From Bifidobacterium asteroides (GTDB taxonomy: Bacteria > Actinomycetota > Actinomycetes > Actinomycetales > Bifidobacteriaceae), in assembly GCF_003202695.1 (NCBI RefSeq), contig NZ_QGLL01000001.1, forward strand, positions 62,001 through 126,000: a stretch of DNA of 64,000 nt, written 5' to 3'. Both the position numbers and the translations under genes were made by a program. Of this stretch, positions 16,242-25,465 are shown piece after piece. The notes below the pieces were generated by a model. The model was given only the letters and a program-made list of their open reading frames with translations, had not been told where the DNA came from and ran no database searches. Within the stretch, counting starts at the first letter, position 1. Every line of letters starts with the position of its first letter.

Positions 16242-18362
16242 ATGCTCTTTCCACAGTCGGTCCGTTCGGATCAGCCACTCACCTGCATGGCCCTGGGGCC
16301 CATTACACCGGGTGCCGATATTCCTGATATCAGGGGACTGTATGCAGGCCCCGATCTGAATGGCTTGGAACAGACCCCCGCCCGGACGTCAAGCCATTCG
16401 CCCCTGCTGCTGGAGCATGCGCAGAACACCTATCTGCATCCGGGCCTGACCGGGCATCGGATCGTCTCGGGTCCCGAAGGCCTCCAGGCTGGACGCTCCT
16501 GGTCGCCGCGTTTTCTAGTGGAAGGCCAGCCCGGGCAGACCGCTGAGTCACTGACCATCAAGGCCTGTGACGAGGACGCTCAGCTTGGGTTGGAGACCAG
16601 GGTGGAGGCCATGGCCGGCGGTTCCCTGCGGATTCGTCATATCCTGCGCAACCTGGGCGCCGATCCCTTCCTTGTGGAGGGTCTGGAGGTTCGCCTGCCC
16701 CTGGATGACCAGCAGACCCAGATTCTGGACTTCGCTGGCAGGCACGAACGTGAGCGCAGCCCCCAGCGCCATGACCTGGCCGACGGAGCCTGGGTGCGCG
16801 AGTTTCGCTGGGGCCGAACCGGATTCGAGGGGCCCGTGATCATGGTGGGCACTCCCGGGTTCAACTTCCATCATGGCAGGGTGCTCTGCGTCCAGCCCGC
16901 CTGGAGCGGGAACACTGTGCTCCGGGTGGACCGGAACAGCGCCACCCCGGCCGGGGTCAGCGCTGGCGAGCTTCTTCTGCCCGGCGAGGTGGTTCTGGAT
17001 CAGGGCCAGGAGTACAGCACGCCCTGGATTGTGGTCACGGCCTCCGACCATGGCATGGATCCGATCATGAACAGCTTGCATGCCTGGGAGCGTACCCTGC
17101 CCGAGCACCCCCAGGAGCAGCCGGTCATCCTGAACGTCTGGGAGGCCATCACCTTCAACCACGACTTCGAGACCCTGCGCGACCTAGCCGACCGGGCAGC
17201 CCGCATCGGGGTGGAGCGTCTTGTCCTGGACGACGGCTGGTTCCACTTGCGCCGGAACGACAGGGCCGGTCTGGGCGACTGGTGGGTGGACCCTGCCGTC
17301 TGGCCCCGAGGCCTGGAGCCTTTAGTTGATTATGTCCATAAATTAGGGATGCAGTTTGGCCTCTGGTTCGAGCCGGAGATGATCAACCCTGATTCGGATG
17401 CCTTCCGCAACCATCCTGAGTGGGTCATGAGGGCGTCCTCCAGAAATCCGGAGCTGCAGCGCAACCAGCTGGTCCTGGACCTGACCTACCCCCAGGCCTT
17501 CAACCATGTGCTTGAGGCTATGACCCGGGTTCTGGAGTCCTGCCAAATCGACTACGTCAAATGGGACCACAACCGCGACCTTCTTGAGGCTGGCTCCCAG
17601 GCTCATGGCGGCGCGCCGGCCATCCATGAACAGACCTTGGCTTATTACCGCCTTCTGGACACCCTTCGCGCTCGCTTCCCCAAGGTGGAATGGGAATCCT
17701 GCGCCTCGGGCGGCGGCCGCATCGATCTGGGCGTGATCGAGAAGATTCGCCGCTTCTGGAACTCCGACATGACCGACGCCCTGAGCAGGCAGATGATCCA
17801 GCGCTGGACCGAGCAGACCGTGGCACCTGAGTACATCGGTGCCCACATCTCCCAGCCCTCCTCACAGCAGACCGGCAGAACCTACAGCCTGGACTTTCGG
17901 GCGGGCACGGCCGTGTTCGGGTCCATGGGCATCGAGTGGGACATTCGCCAGGCCAGCGAGGAGGACCTGGAGCGGCTCAAGGAGTGGATTACCTGGTACA
18001 AGGCCAACCGGGGCTTCCTCCACTCCGGACGCGTGGTCCGCCTGGACGTGGCTGACCCCTCGGTCCTGGCTCATGGTGTGGTGGCCCCCGACCGCAGCCG
18101 TGCCATCCTAGCCCATGTCCAGTTGGATGAATCCCTGCATAATCGTGGCGTTTGTCTACGTATCCCCGGACTGGACTCCAAGGCCCGCTATCGGCTGGCC
18201 TGGACTGGCCCCGCCGAGCCCAGGGCTTCACTGGAGCACCTGGATCCGACGGGTCCGCTGGGCGCCGCTGAGGTCAGCGGCACCTATCTGGAGCGCGTGG
18301 GCATTCGCATACCCCGCTGTCAGCCTGAGACCATTCGCCTGATCGACCTGGTCCGGGTCTGA
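16242..18362 (+). CDS. Alpha-galactosidase, GH36
   Basis: 706 residues from ATG 16242 with AAAGGA upstream; the frame is open to 16200 but without a start signal. N-terminal beta-sandwich (~1-300), (beta/alpha)8 barrel, and a C-terminal sheet domain, the usual GH36 order and length. The nucleophile is Asp 442 in Y-V-K-W-D-H-N-R-D and the acid/base is Asp 509 in F-W-N-S-D-M-T-D; W-F-E-P-E-M-I and C-A-S-G-G-G-R are also present. No signal peptide, so it hydrolyses terminal alpha-1,6-galactose from raffinose-type sugars in the cytoplasm after uptake by the transporter encoded upstream. Confidence 0.95.
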   Translation: MLFPQSVRSDQPLTCMALGPITPGADIPDIRGLYAGPDLNGLEQTPARTSSHSPLLLEHAQNTYLHPGLTGHRIVSGPEGLQAGRSWSPRFLVEGQPGQTAESLTIKACDEDAQLGLETRVEAMAGGSLRIRHILRNLGADPFLVEGLEVRLPLDDQQTQILDFAGRHERERSPQRHDLADGAWVREFRWGRTGFEGPVIMVGTPGFNFHHGRVLCVQPAWSGNTVLRVDRNSATPAGVSAGELLLPGEVVLDQGQEYSTPWIVVTASDHGMDPIMNSLHAWERTLPEHPQEQPVILNVWEAITFNHDFETLRDLADRAARIGVERLVLDDGWFHLRRNDRAGLGDWWVDPAVWPRGLEPLVDYVHKLGMQFGLWFEPEMINPDSDAFRNHPEWVMRASSRNPELQRNQLVLDLTYPQAFNHVLEAMTRVLESCQIDYVKWDHNRDLLEAGSQAHGGAPAIHEQTLAYYRLLDTLRARFPKVEWESCASGGGRIDLGVIEKIRRFWNSDMTDALSRQMIQRWTEQTVAPEYIGAHISQPSSQQTGRTYSLDFRAGTAVFGSMGIEWDIRQASEEDLERLKEWITWYKANRGFLHSGRVVRLDVADPSVLAHGVVAPDRSRAILAHVQLDESLHNRGVCLRIPGLDSKARYRLAWTGPAEPRASLEHLDPTGPLGAAEVSGTYLERVGIRIPRCQPETIRLIDLVRV

Positions 18363-18407
18363 CCTGCCGCCATCTGCCACGCCACAGGGATGAAGGAGCG
18401 CTGAATC

Positions 18408-20045
18408 ATGAACCCAACCAGCCTTAGCCTAGGAGAGCCGGACTGGATCACGCTGACTACCGATGCCGACAGGGAGACGGCGCCCGCAGGCAGGCCCTTC
18501 CGGACAGCCCCCGATGCGAGGGTCACCCTCACAGGCGGGTCTGCTCTCAAGGTCAGCCTGACCGCCGGCTCCACCCCCATCCGGTCCCTGGCCCTGCGCT
18601 GGACCAAGCCCATGTCCTCCGATGACCTTTACCTGGGCGACGCCTGGGAGCGTGGCTACGGCCGCATGGGTTTCCAGACCATGCGCGCCAACCGGTTCAT
18701 GCCCTGGTACTTCCTTGCTGCGGGTCAGGAGCAGGCCGAGGGGTATGGGGTGGCCACCGGTGCCAACGCCTTCTGCTTCTGGCAGGTCGATACGGCTGGC
18801 ATCACTCTTTTTCTGGACCTGCGCAACGGCGGCGCTGGACTGGTTCTGGATGGGCGGGAGCTTGAAGCGGCCACCATCATCTGCCTGCAATATCCGCTCC
18901 AGGAGCGGACGGGCGGCTCGGTCTTTGTTGTGGCCAGTGACTTCTGCTCCCGAATCAGCCGCAACGGCCTTATGCCCCCCGTACCGGTATACGGGAGCAA
19001 CAACTGGTACTACGCCTACGGGGACTCCAGCCGCTCCCGGATTCTTGCCGATGCCGAATATCTGGCCGACCTGACTCAGGGCAACGCCCACCGCCCCACC
19101 ATGGTCATCGACGACGGTTGGCAGGACCACCACCGGCTTGAGGACTACAATGGCGGCCCCTGGCGGCGTGGCAATGAGAAGTTCGGTGACATGGGCGCCC
19201 TGGCCGACCAGATCAAGGCCATGGGCGTCACGCCCGGCATCTGGTACCGCCCGCTCCTTAACGAGGACGAGACCATTGCCGACCAATCCAGGCTTCCGCA
19301 CAACGGATGCCTGGACCCCTCGAACCCGCAGGCCTTGGACTACATCCGTCAGGACATCGCTCAGCTGGGGGAGTGGGGCTACCAGCTGGTCAAGCATGAT
19401 TTCAGCACCTTCGACCTGCTGGGCAGGTGGGGCTTCCAGATGAACCCCTGGCCCAGCCAGGACGGCTGGCACTTCTACGACCGAAGCCTGACCAGCGCCC
19501 AGGTGGTCAAGCAGCTTTACCGGGCCATCTTCGAGCAGGCCACCAAGGCCGGGATGCTGGTTCAGGGGTGCAATGTGGTGGGCCACCTGGGCGTTGGCTT
19601 CATGCAGATCAACCGGACCGGCGACGACACCAGCGGCTTGCAGTGGGAGCGGACCAGGCAGATCGGGGTCAATACTTTGGCCTTCCGTCTGCCCCAGAAC
19701 GGGAGCTTCTACGCCACCGACGCCGACTGCGTGGGCATATCCGACACAATCGACTGGGAGCTCAACCGTCAGTGGATGGACCTCTTGGCGCGGACCGGCA
19801 CCCCGCTTTTCTTTTCAGCTCGCCCCGGCAGCCTGACCGCCGACCAGGAGGGCCAGCTCAGGCAGGCGTTGGCCATGGCTTCGACCGGTGGAGTCCATGC
19901 CATTCCGTCGGACTGGCTGGTCAACGATTGCCCTGAAATCTGGACTGATGGCGGCGGCGTCCGCCAATACTCCTGGTATCAGCCAGCTGGTCTGGAGTTC
20001 ACAGATATGCCCGAGCGTTACGACGGGTACCTTTCCGCTGTTTAG
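18408..20045 (+). CDS. Second clan GH-D glycosidase, divergent alpha-galactosidase-like
   Basis: 545 residues; ATG 18408 follows AAGGAGCG. It lacks the long N-terminal domain of typical GH36 and keeps a shorter sandwich, then a barrel starting N-N-W-Y-Y-A-Y-G. M-V-I-D-D-G-W-Q matches the barrel strand of the family. Candidate nucleophile: Asp 331 in L-V-K-H-D-F-S; candidate acid/base: Asp 438 or Asp 440 in Y-A-T-D-A-D. There is no signal peptide. It may act on a different alpha-galactoside linkage or an alpha-N-acetylgalactosaminide; the specificity cannot be read. It is last in the operon, 45 bp after the GH36 gene, and is followed at a distance by a strong terminator. Confidence 0.8.
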   Translation: MNPTSLSLGEPDWITLTTDADRETAPAGRPFRTAPDARVTLTGGSALKVSLTAGSTPIRSLALRWTKPMSSDDLYLGDAWERGYGRMGFQTMRANRFMPWYFLAAGQEQAEGYGVATGANAFCFWQVDTAGITLFLDLRNGGAGLVLDGRELEAATIICLQYPLQERTGGSVFVVASDFCSRISRNGLMPPVPVYGSNNWYYAYGDSSRSRILADAEYLADLTQGNAHRPTMVIDDGWQDHHRLEDYNGGPWRRGNEKFGDMGALADQIKAMGVTPGIWYRPLLNEDETIADQSRLPHNGCLDPSNPQALDYIRQDIAQLGEWGYQLVKHDFSTFDLLGRWGFQMNPWPSQDGWHFYDRSLTSAQVVKQLYRAIFEQATKAGMLVQGCNVVGHLGVGFMQINRTGDDTSGLQWERTRQIGVNTLAFRLPQNGSFYATDADCVGISDTIDWELNRQWMDLLARTGTPLFFSARPGSLTADQEGQLRQALAMASTGGVHAIPSDWLVNDCPEIWTDGGGVRQYSWYQPAGLEFTDMPERYDGYLSAV

Positions 20046-20320
20046 AAGTAGATGGCGGCCGTGCTGGTTGGGGATGCGCACAGCCGCCGGTTTGCCGGAT
20101 TACAGTGATCGAAATCCGGCCTTACTCATGCGAAGTAAGTGGTTAGTATTCGATAGCGTCATCTACGGAGTCTTCCAAGAACCCTGCCGACCGCCTCCCA
20201 TCACAGTCAGTGTAAGTCATTGATATCTGCACCTTTGTATAGTTGTTGCAATCCTATCACCGCGCAATAATTCTGACAGTTCAGCCTGTCAACGGTGGCA
20301 CTCATAGCTGGCGCAATGAA

Positions 20321-20379
20321 AAAATGACGGTCAGTCCGGCGAGGGCTATTCAACCCTGGACCGGACCAGCCGTCATTTT
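20321..20379. terminator. Bidirectional terminator between the sugar operon and ppc
   Basis: AAAATGACGG...TCCGG at 20321-20339 pairs with 20361-20379 apart from three central positions, with A and T runs at the ends, so it can stop transcription from both convergent units. The preceding 275 bp (20046-20320) hold no gene or other structure I can support. Confidence 0.85.
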
Positions 20380-20452
20380 ACAGCTCCTGGATGGGAATTA
20401 AGGGGTGCACACTTGTTTTCATTCCCATTCGGCAGAACAAAATGCCAGGCGA

Positions 20453-23212
20453 TCAGCCGGTGTTCTGCAGGCCGGCGGCGACTCCTGAAACAGTGCAGAG
20501 AATCAGGTAGATGAAGTCGGCCTGCTGGCTCTTGCTGAGCTCCTCCTTGTCGTTGCGACGACGCAGGGCGCGCAGGGCGCGCACCTGGGTGACCGAGAGG
20601 GCATCCACGTAAGGGGAGCGGATCCGGATGGCCTGGCCCAGCACGTGGCGATGCTGCAGGGGCCACTCGTCGCCCACGATCTGCAGAACCCACTTACGGG
20701 TCAGCTCCATCTCCGAGAGGACCTTCTGGCTCAGGTCGTCCCGGTCGCCCAAGGAGAGGTACATCTTGGCGATGCGCTCGTCGGTCTTGGCCAGGCTCAT
20801 CTCGATGTTGTCGATGAAGGTGCTGAAGAGCGGCCATTCCTCATAGGCCTGACGCAAGGTCTCCAGGTCGCCGAACTTTTCGCAGGCGGTGCCCAGACCG
20901 TACCAGGCGGCCAGGTTGATTCGTGCCTGCGCCCAGGAGAAGACCCAGGGTATAGTCCGCAAATCGTCCAAGGACTTGGCTCCCAGTCCGCGCTTGGCGG
21001 GCCGTGAGCCGATGGGCAGCAGGCCGATCTCGTTCAGAGGCGTCACGATGGAGAACCAAGGGGCGAAGTCCGGCGTATGCAGCAGGTCCAGGAAGCGCTC
21101 ATGGGCGGCCTGGTCCAGCTTGTCGGCCATGTCCGCGTACTTCTCGGTCATAGTGGTGTTGCGCTCCTCCACGCTGGGCGCGGACTGGAGCAGGGTGGCC
21201 GCAGCCACGGATTCGATGTGGCGGATGGCCAGGACCGGGTTGCCGTAGCGGGCGAAGATGACCTCGCCCTGCTCGGTCAGCTTGAACCGGCAGTTGACCG
21301 AACCTACAGGCTGGGCCAGCACGGCCCGATTGGCGGGACCGCCGCCGCGTCCGACAGCGCCGCCGCGTCCGTGGAAGAGGGTCAGGTCGATGTCATGGCT
21401 CTCGGCCCACTTGGCGATGCGCTCCTGGGCGGAGTGCAGGGCCAGGGTCGCCGAGACGGGACCGGCATCCTTGGAGGAGTCGGAGTAGCCCAGCATGACC
21501 TCCATCTTGTTGCCGGTCTCCTTGAGCCGGGACTGGACCTCGGGGATCTTGATGATCTCCTCCAGCACGTCCACCGAATTCTGCAAATCTTCCAGCTGCT
21601 CGAACAGGGGGATTACATCGATGACCGGCACGTCCTCGGCATGCTCGAAGGCCAGCCGGTTAAGCTCGTAGACGTCCTTGACGTTCTGCGCCGACTTGGT
21701 GAAGGAGATGATGTAGCGACGGGCAGCCTTCTGGCCGTTGCGCTTCTGGATGGCTCCCAGGGCCCGGAAGGTGTCGAGCACCTCGTGGGTCATGGGCTGA
21801 AGTTCGCCGCGCTCGCCATGCAGGCCGTGCTCGCGGATGTCCTCCAAAGCGCGGGCGTGGACCAGGGAGTGCTGGCGGAACTCCATCTCCACCATGTGAA
21901 AGCCGAAGGTCTGGGCCTGCCAGATCAGATCCTGCAGGGGGCCGTAGGCCTGACGGACCGCGCCCGCCTTGGCCAGGGAGTCCTGGACCACGCGCAGGTC
22001 GGCGATGAAGTCGTCGCAGTCGGCATACATGAGGTCGGCGTTTCGCTGGATGGTGGCCTGGAGGCGGTCAGCGATGACCAGGACTACGGCACGGTGCAGC
22101 TCGTTGTGCGAGATGGTGGTGGCCCTGTCGGTCAGACGCTCGCTCATCTCCTTCTGATGGCTCCACAGGCTCCTCAGCTCGGGGCTGGGAGGCGTGGTGG
22201 TCACCTCCATGGTCATGTTGCGACCTACGGTGGTGGTCGCGTTGACCAGGGCTTCGAGCATGTGATCGGAGAACTTGCGGGCCACCCTGCGCGAGACCTT
22301 GGCGGTCACATTGGGGTTGCCGTCACGGTCGGAGCCGATCCAGCTGCCCGGGTGGAAGAAGGCGGGGCAGACGGGCTTGACCATGCCGGCCTTTTTGCCC
22401 AGCATCCAGTCGTCAAAGCGGCGATAGACCCTGGGAATGGTCTCGAAGAGCGTGGCATCGAAGATGTCCAGGATGGTGTTGGCTTCCTCGACGGGCGTCG
22501 GCTTCTTGGCTGCGATGGGCGAAGTGCGGAAGAGGGCGTCGATCTCGTTGTGCAGCAGACGCTCGTTCTCCTCCAGCTCGGAACCGCCCAGACCGCGACG
22601 AACGGCCAGCAGGTTGGCGATGCGCCGGATCTTGCCCTCCACGGCCTTGCGCCGCGCCTCGGTGGGGTGGGCGGTGAAGACGGGGTGGAACTCCAGCTTC
22701 TCCAGCAGCTCCGAGGCCTTGGCCGGGCCCATCTCCTGAAGGAGCTGGCTGTAGGCGCTGGTCATCTCGTTGATGGGGTCGGTGCCCTTGGCCTCAAGGT
22801 TCACCCTGCCTTCGCGCTCATGCAGGACCTTGACCCGGTAGTTCTCCTCGCAGAGGTTGGCCAGATGGAAGTAGGTGGTCAAAGCGCGGGCCAGCAGCTG
22901 GGAATCCTTGACTGAAGTGTCGTCGATCAGGGCCACAGCCTTGGCCAGGCCGTCCTCGTCGGGCACCGGATCCGAAGGGTGGCGGTTGAAGTGCTCGGCG
23001 CTGGCCGTCATCACGTCCTCGCGCAGTGAATCAAACCGTTTGAGCAGCTGTTGATCGAATTCCCCTAACACATCCCTGAGCAGCCGCAGGCACAAGGCCA
23101 TATCCTCATCCAACGATTGAGGCAGTTTGCGTTCCTCCGGGCCCTTGGTTCCGGTGCCGGATGTGACCAGGGTCGCATCGGCAGCCGTGATTTGCTGATT
23201 ACTGTCTGTCAT
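20453..23212 (-). CDS. ppc: Phosphoenolpyruvate carboxylase
   Basis: 919 residues from ATG 23212, preceded by AAGGAGG; the frame is open to 23260 but that has no such site. Signatures are complete: V-F-T-A-H-P-T-E (catalytic His), G-S-W-I-G-S-D-R-D-G-N-P, G-Y-S-D-S-S-K-D-A-G, F-H-G-R-G-G-A-V-G-R-G-G-G-P and the C-terminal Q-N-T-G. The enzyme adds bicarbonate to PEP to make oxaloacetate, the main anaplerotic step in bifidobacteria, which lack a full citric acid cycle. Monocistronic, flanked by its own promoter region and the bidirectional terminator. Confidence 0.97.
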   Translation of the reverse strand: MTDSNQQITAADATLVTSGTGTKGPEERKLPQSLDEDMALCLRLLRDVLGEFDQQLLKRFDSLREDVMTASAEHFNRHPSDPVPDEDGLAKAVALIDDTSVKDSQLLARALTTYFHLANLCEENYRVKVLHEREGRVNLEAKGTDPINEMTSAYSQLLQEMGPAKASELLEKLEFHPVFTAHPTEARRKAVEGKIRRIANLLAVRRGLGGSELEENERLLHNEIDALFRTSPIAAKKPTPVEEANTILDIFDATLFETIPRVYRRFDDWMLGKKAGMVKPVCPAFFHPGSWIGSDRDGNPNVTAKVSRRVARKFSDHMLEALVNATTTVGRNMTMEVTTTPPSPELRSLWSHQKEMSERLTDRATTISHNELHRAVVLVIADRLQATIQRNADLMYADCDDFIADLRVVQDSLAKAGAVRQAYGPLQDLIWQAQTFGFHMVEMEFRQHSLVHARALEDIREHGLHGERGELQPMTHEVLDTFRALGAIQKRNGQKAARRYIISFTKSAQNVKDVYELNRLAFEHAEDVPVIDVIPLFEQLEDLQNSVDVLEEIIKIPEVQSRLKETGNKMEVMLGYSDSSKDAGPVSATLALHSAQERIAKWAESHDIDLTLFHGRGGAVGRGGGPANRAVLAQPVGSVNCRFKLTEQGEVIFARYGNPVLAIRHIESVAAATLLQSAPSVEERNTTMTEKYADMADKLDQAAHERFLDLLHTPDFAPWFSIVTPLNEIGLLPIGSRPAKRGLGAKSLDDLRTIPWVFSWAQARINLAAWYGLGTACEKFGDLETLRQAYEEWPLFSTFIDNIEMSLAKTDERIAKMYLSLGDRDDLSQKVLSEMELTRKWVLQIVGDEWPLQHRHVLGQAIRIRSPYVDALSVTQVRALRALRRRNDKEELSKSQQADFIYLILCTVSGVAAGLQNTG

Positions 23213-23404
23213 CAGTCCTCCTTGTCGAATCGCAGGTTGCCCGGTCTTCGACCATTCCACGGCTCCTCCGCAGTTATTGGTGGTCGGCGTTGCAGGCCCA
23301 CAGCCTTCGGTTCGATGGCTCGCGGCCTATTCTAGGACGCTTTCTGGTCAGATTCGTTTCATGGTCCCATGCGGCGGCGCAACGGCACGTGACCCGGGTG
23401 GAGT

Positions 23405-25465
23405 ATGAATGTGAGTGTGAAGTTCAAGAGCAGGAGTTCGAAGGATGGCCATCGCGGCAGTGCCGCAGCCGAGGTCAGACGGGTCAGCAAGTACCACACC
23501 CATTCCATTCCGCTGGATATGGAGGACATTGAACGCGATTATGACAAGCCTATCGTCGAGGCCTGTATAGCGGCCAAGACCAGCCTGATCGTGCGGGTGG
23601 GCATGCTGGAGCTGGGGGCCGGCACCGGCAGCTTCCGTGTGCGCGAGATGATGCACAGGATTGCCTACCCCATGGGCGTGCATGTGCGGGCCGACATCAA
23701 CCTGACCGACATCGAGGCCACCTGCACGGATGGGGTGTCCCGCATCACCGAGGTGGTGGACCTGCCTACCACCGGGGTCAACACCGAACGGATCTGGCTT
23801 CTGGAGCACTTTGCCGACTGGCTCAGCGTCAAATGCGGGCAGGCGGGGACCTACCACGCCATGTCGGTGGTCTCTCGGGAGCTGGTGGACAACCTGGACG
23901 AGCCGAATATCTACGCGGCGGCCCGCAAGGCGGTCAAGGAGGTGCTGGCCCAGGACCAGGAGGCTGCCAAGGCGCTCAAGGACGCGGTGGCAGCCGCCGT
24001 GCACAACCAGGACGAGATCAGCCAGAGCCGAATTGACGCGGCGGCCATAGACACCAGAACGGCCGCCGGTCTGGGTACCGTAGGCTCTACGCCTCGCTCG
24101 GAGGCCGTGCCGACCACTGCAGCCTCGGATGATTCAAAAGATTCCAGGACAGCTTCCGCTACTGCCGATGCTGTGGTCAAGGATTCAGATTCGGGTGTAG
24201 TTGGTTCTGCAGCAGCTGGATCGTCTGCAGCCAGCCGAAGCTGTGACTTTGGGGCTGAACCCATTGAAGATCGTGCGTCTGCGCGGCCTACGTCAGCACT
24301 AGGCCATGCGCAGGGGAAGGCCAGGTCTTCCGATGGCGCCGCATCCTCCGAACAGGCAGTGTCTTCCGACTGGTCCGCGTCGTTCAAAGAGTCCACAGAC
24401 TCCAAAGAAACCGCATCCTCGGATAATGCTGTCTCCTCTGACGAGTCCGTCTCTTCAGAGCCGCAGGCAGTGGGTGGCATCACGGTCCGGCAGGCGCATG
24501 AACGCCTAGACCTGATCGAGCGACGCAAACCCCTCTATTCGCCCCTCTTCTCGGGCTTCGCCTCCGCCGTGGCCTGCGCGGCCTTCGTATTCCTGCTGGG
24601 CGGCGGCCCTTATGACATGGCCGGGGCTTTTGTCGGCGCTGGCATAGGTCAGTGGGTGCGCCGCCAGATGCTGGGCAGGCGGATCAACCAGTTCTTTGCC
24701 ACCGGGCTGGCGGTCATCGTTGCTGCCCTGGCCTGCGTCGGCACGTTGAGGCTGGCGGGCTTCTTCGACCCCGTGGCCCTCAGGCACGACACGGCCTATA
24801 TTGGCGCCATTCTCTTCGTCATTCCCGGCTTCCCCCTGGTCACCGGCGGTCTGGACATCGCCAAGCTGGACTTCCCATCGGGGGTGCAGCGCATCACCTA
24901 TGCCTTCTCAATCATCCTGGTGGCCACACTTGGCGGATGGGCCGTGGCGAGGATGGTTATGCTCAATCCGCAGGGCTTTGAACCGATGAACCTGAGCCCC
25001 TGGCTGATGGCCGGGCTGCGCATGATCGCAGCATTCTGCGGGGTCTGGGGCTTCTCGGTCCTCTTCAACTCACCCCAGCGCATGGCCCTGGTGGCCGCCG
25101 TCATTGGCGCTTTGACCGACACCATGCGCCTGGAGATGCAGGACCTGCTCCAAGTCCCTCCGGAGATGGCGGCCTTTCTGGGCGCCTTCCTGGCCGGCAT
25201 GCTGGCCACGGTCTGGCGCTCCTCGGTCCGTCATGGTCTGCTGCCGCCCCACTTGGGCTACCCAAGAATCAGTCTGACCGTGCCCTCCATCGTCATCATG
25301 GTGCCCGGCCTGTATATGTACCGGGCCATGTTCTACCTGGGGCAGTTCAATACGCTTAATGCTCTGGACTGGGCCTTCCGGGCCTTCATGGTCATCATCT
25401 GCCTGCCTATCGGCCTGGTCACCGCCAGGGTGCTTACTGACCGCTCCTGGCGGTACGACGTCTAG
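23405..25465 (+). CDS. Two-domain threonine/serine exporter (ThrE family) with a Ser/Asp-rich linker
   Basis: 686 residues. Residues ~30-190 are the ThrE N-terminal domain (DUF1212), with the conserved A-D-I-N-L-T-D-I-E region. Residues ~360-686 are the membrane part with about ten helices, including the ThrE_2 half. Family members export L-threonine and L-serine using the proton gradient. Between ~212 and ~357 lies a Ser-, Ala-, Asp- and Glu-rich low-complexity linker, S-S-D/S-S-E repeated, not typical of the family and probably disordered. The stop is shared with the convergent trpS as the palindrome CTAG. Function by family; substrate is inference. Confidence 0.85.
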   Translation: MNVSVKFKSRSSKDGHRGSAAAEVRRVSKYHTHSIPLDMEDIERDYDKPIVEACIAAKTSLIVRVGMLELGAGTGSFRVREMMHRIAYPMGVHVRADINLTDIEATCTDGVSRITEVVDLPTTGVNTERIWLLEHFADWLSVKCGQAGTYHAMSVVSRELVDNLDEPNIYAAARKAVKEVLAQDQEAAKALKDAVAAAVHNQDEISQSRIDAAAIDTRTAAGLGTVGSTPRSEAVPTTAASDDSKDSRTASATADAVVKDSDSGVVGSAAAGSSAASRSCDFGAEPIEDRASARPTSALGHAQGKARSSDGAASSEQAVSSDWSASFKESTDSKETASSDNAVSSDESVSSEPQAVGGITVRQAHERLDLIERRKPLYSPLFSGFASAVACAAFVFLLGGGPYDMAGAFVGAGIGQWVRRQMLGRRINQFFATGLAVIVAALACVGTLRLAGFFDPVALRHDTAYIGAILFVIPGFPLVTGGLDIAKLDFPSGVQRITYAFSIILVATLGGWAVARMVMLNPQGFEPMNLSPWLMAGLRMIAAFCGVWGFSVLFNSPQRMALVAAVIGALTDTMRLEMQDLLQVPPEMAAFLGAFLAGMLATVWRSSVRHGLLPPHLGYPRISLTVPSIVIMVPGLYMYRAMFYLGQFNTLNALDWAFRAFMVIICLPIGLVTARVLTDRSWRYDV

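Noticed and set aside
21077-22915. 612-codon open frame on the plus strand
   Set aside because: It lies exactly opposite ppc, has the Gly/Val/Asp-rich composition of an antisense shadow, and no ribosome-binding site or family similarity.
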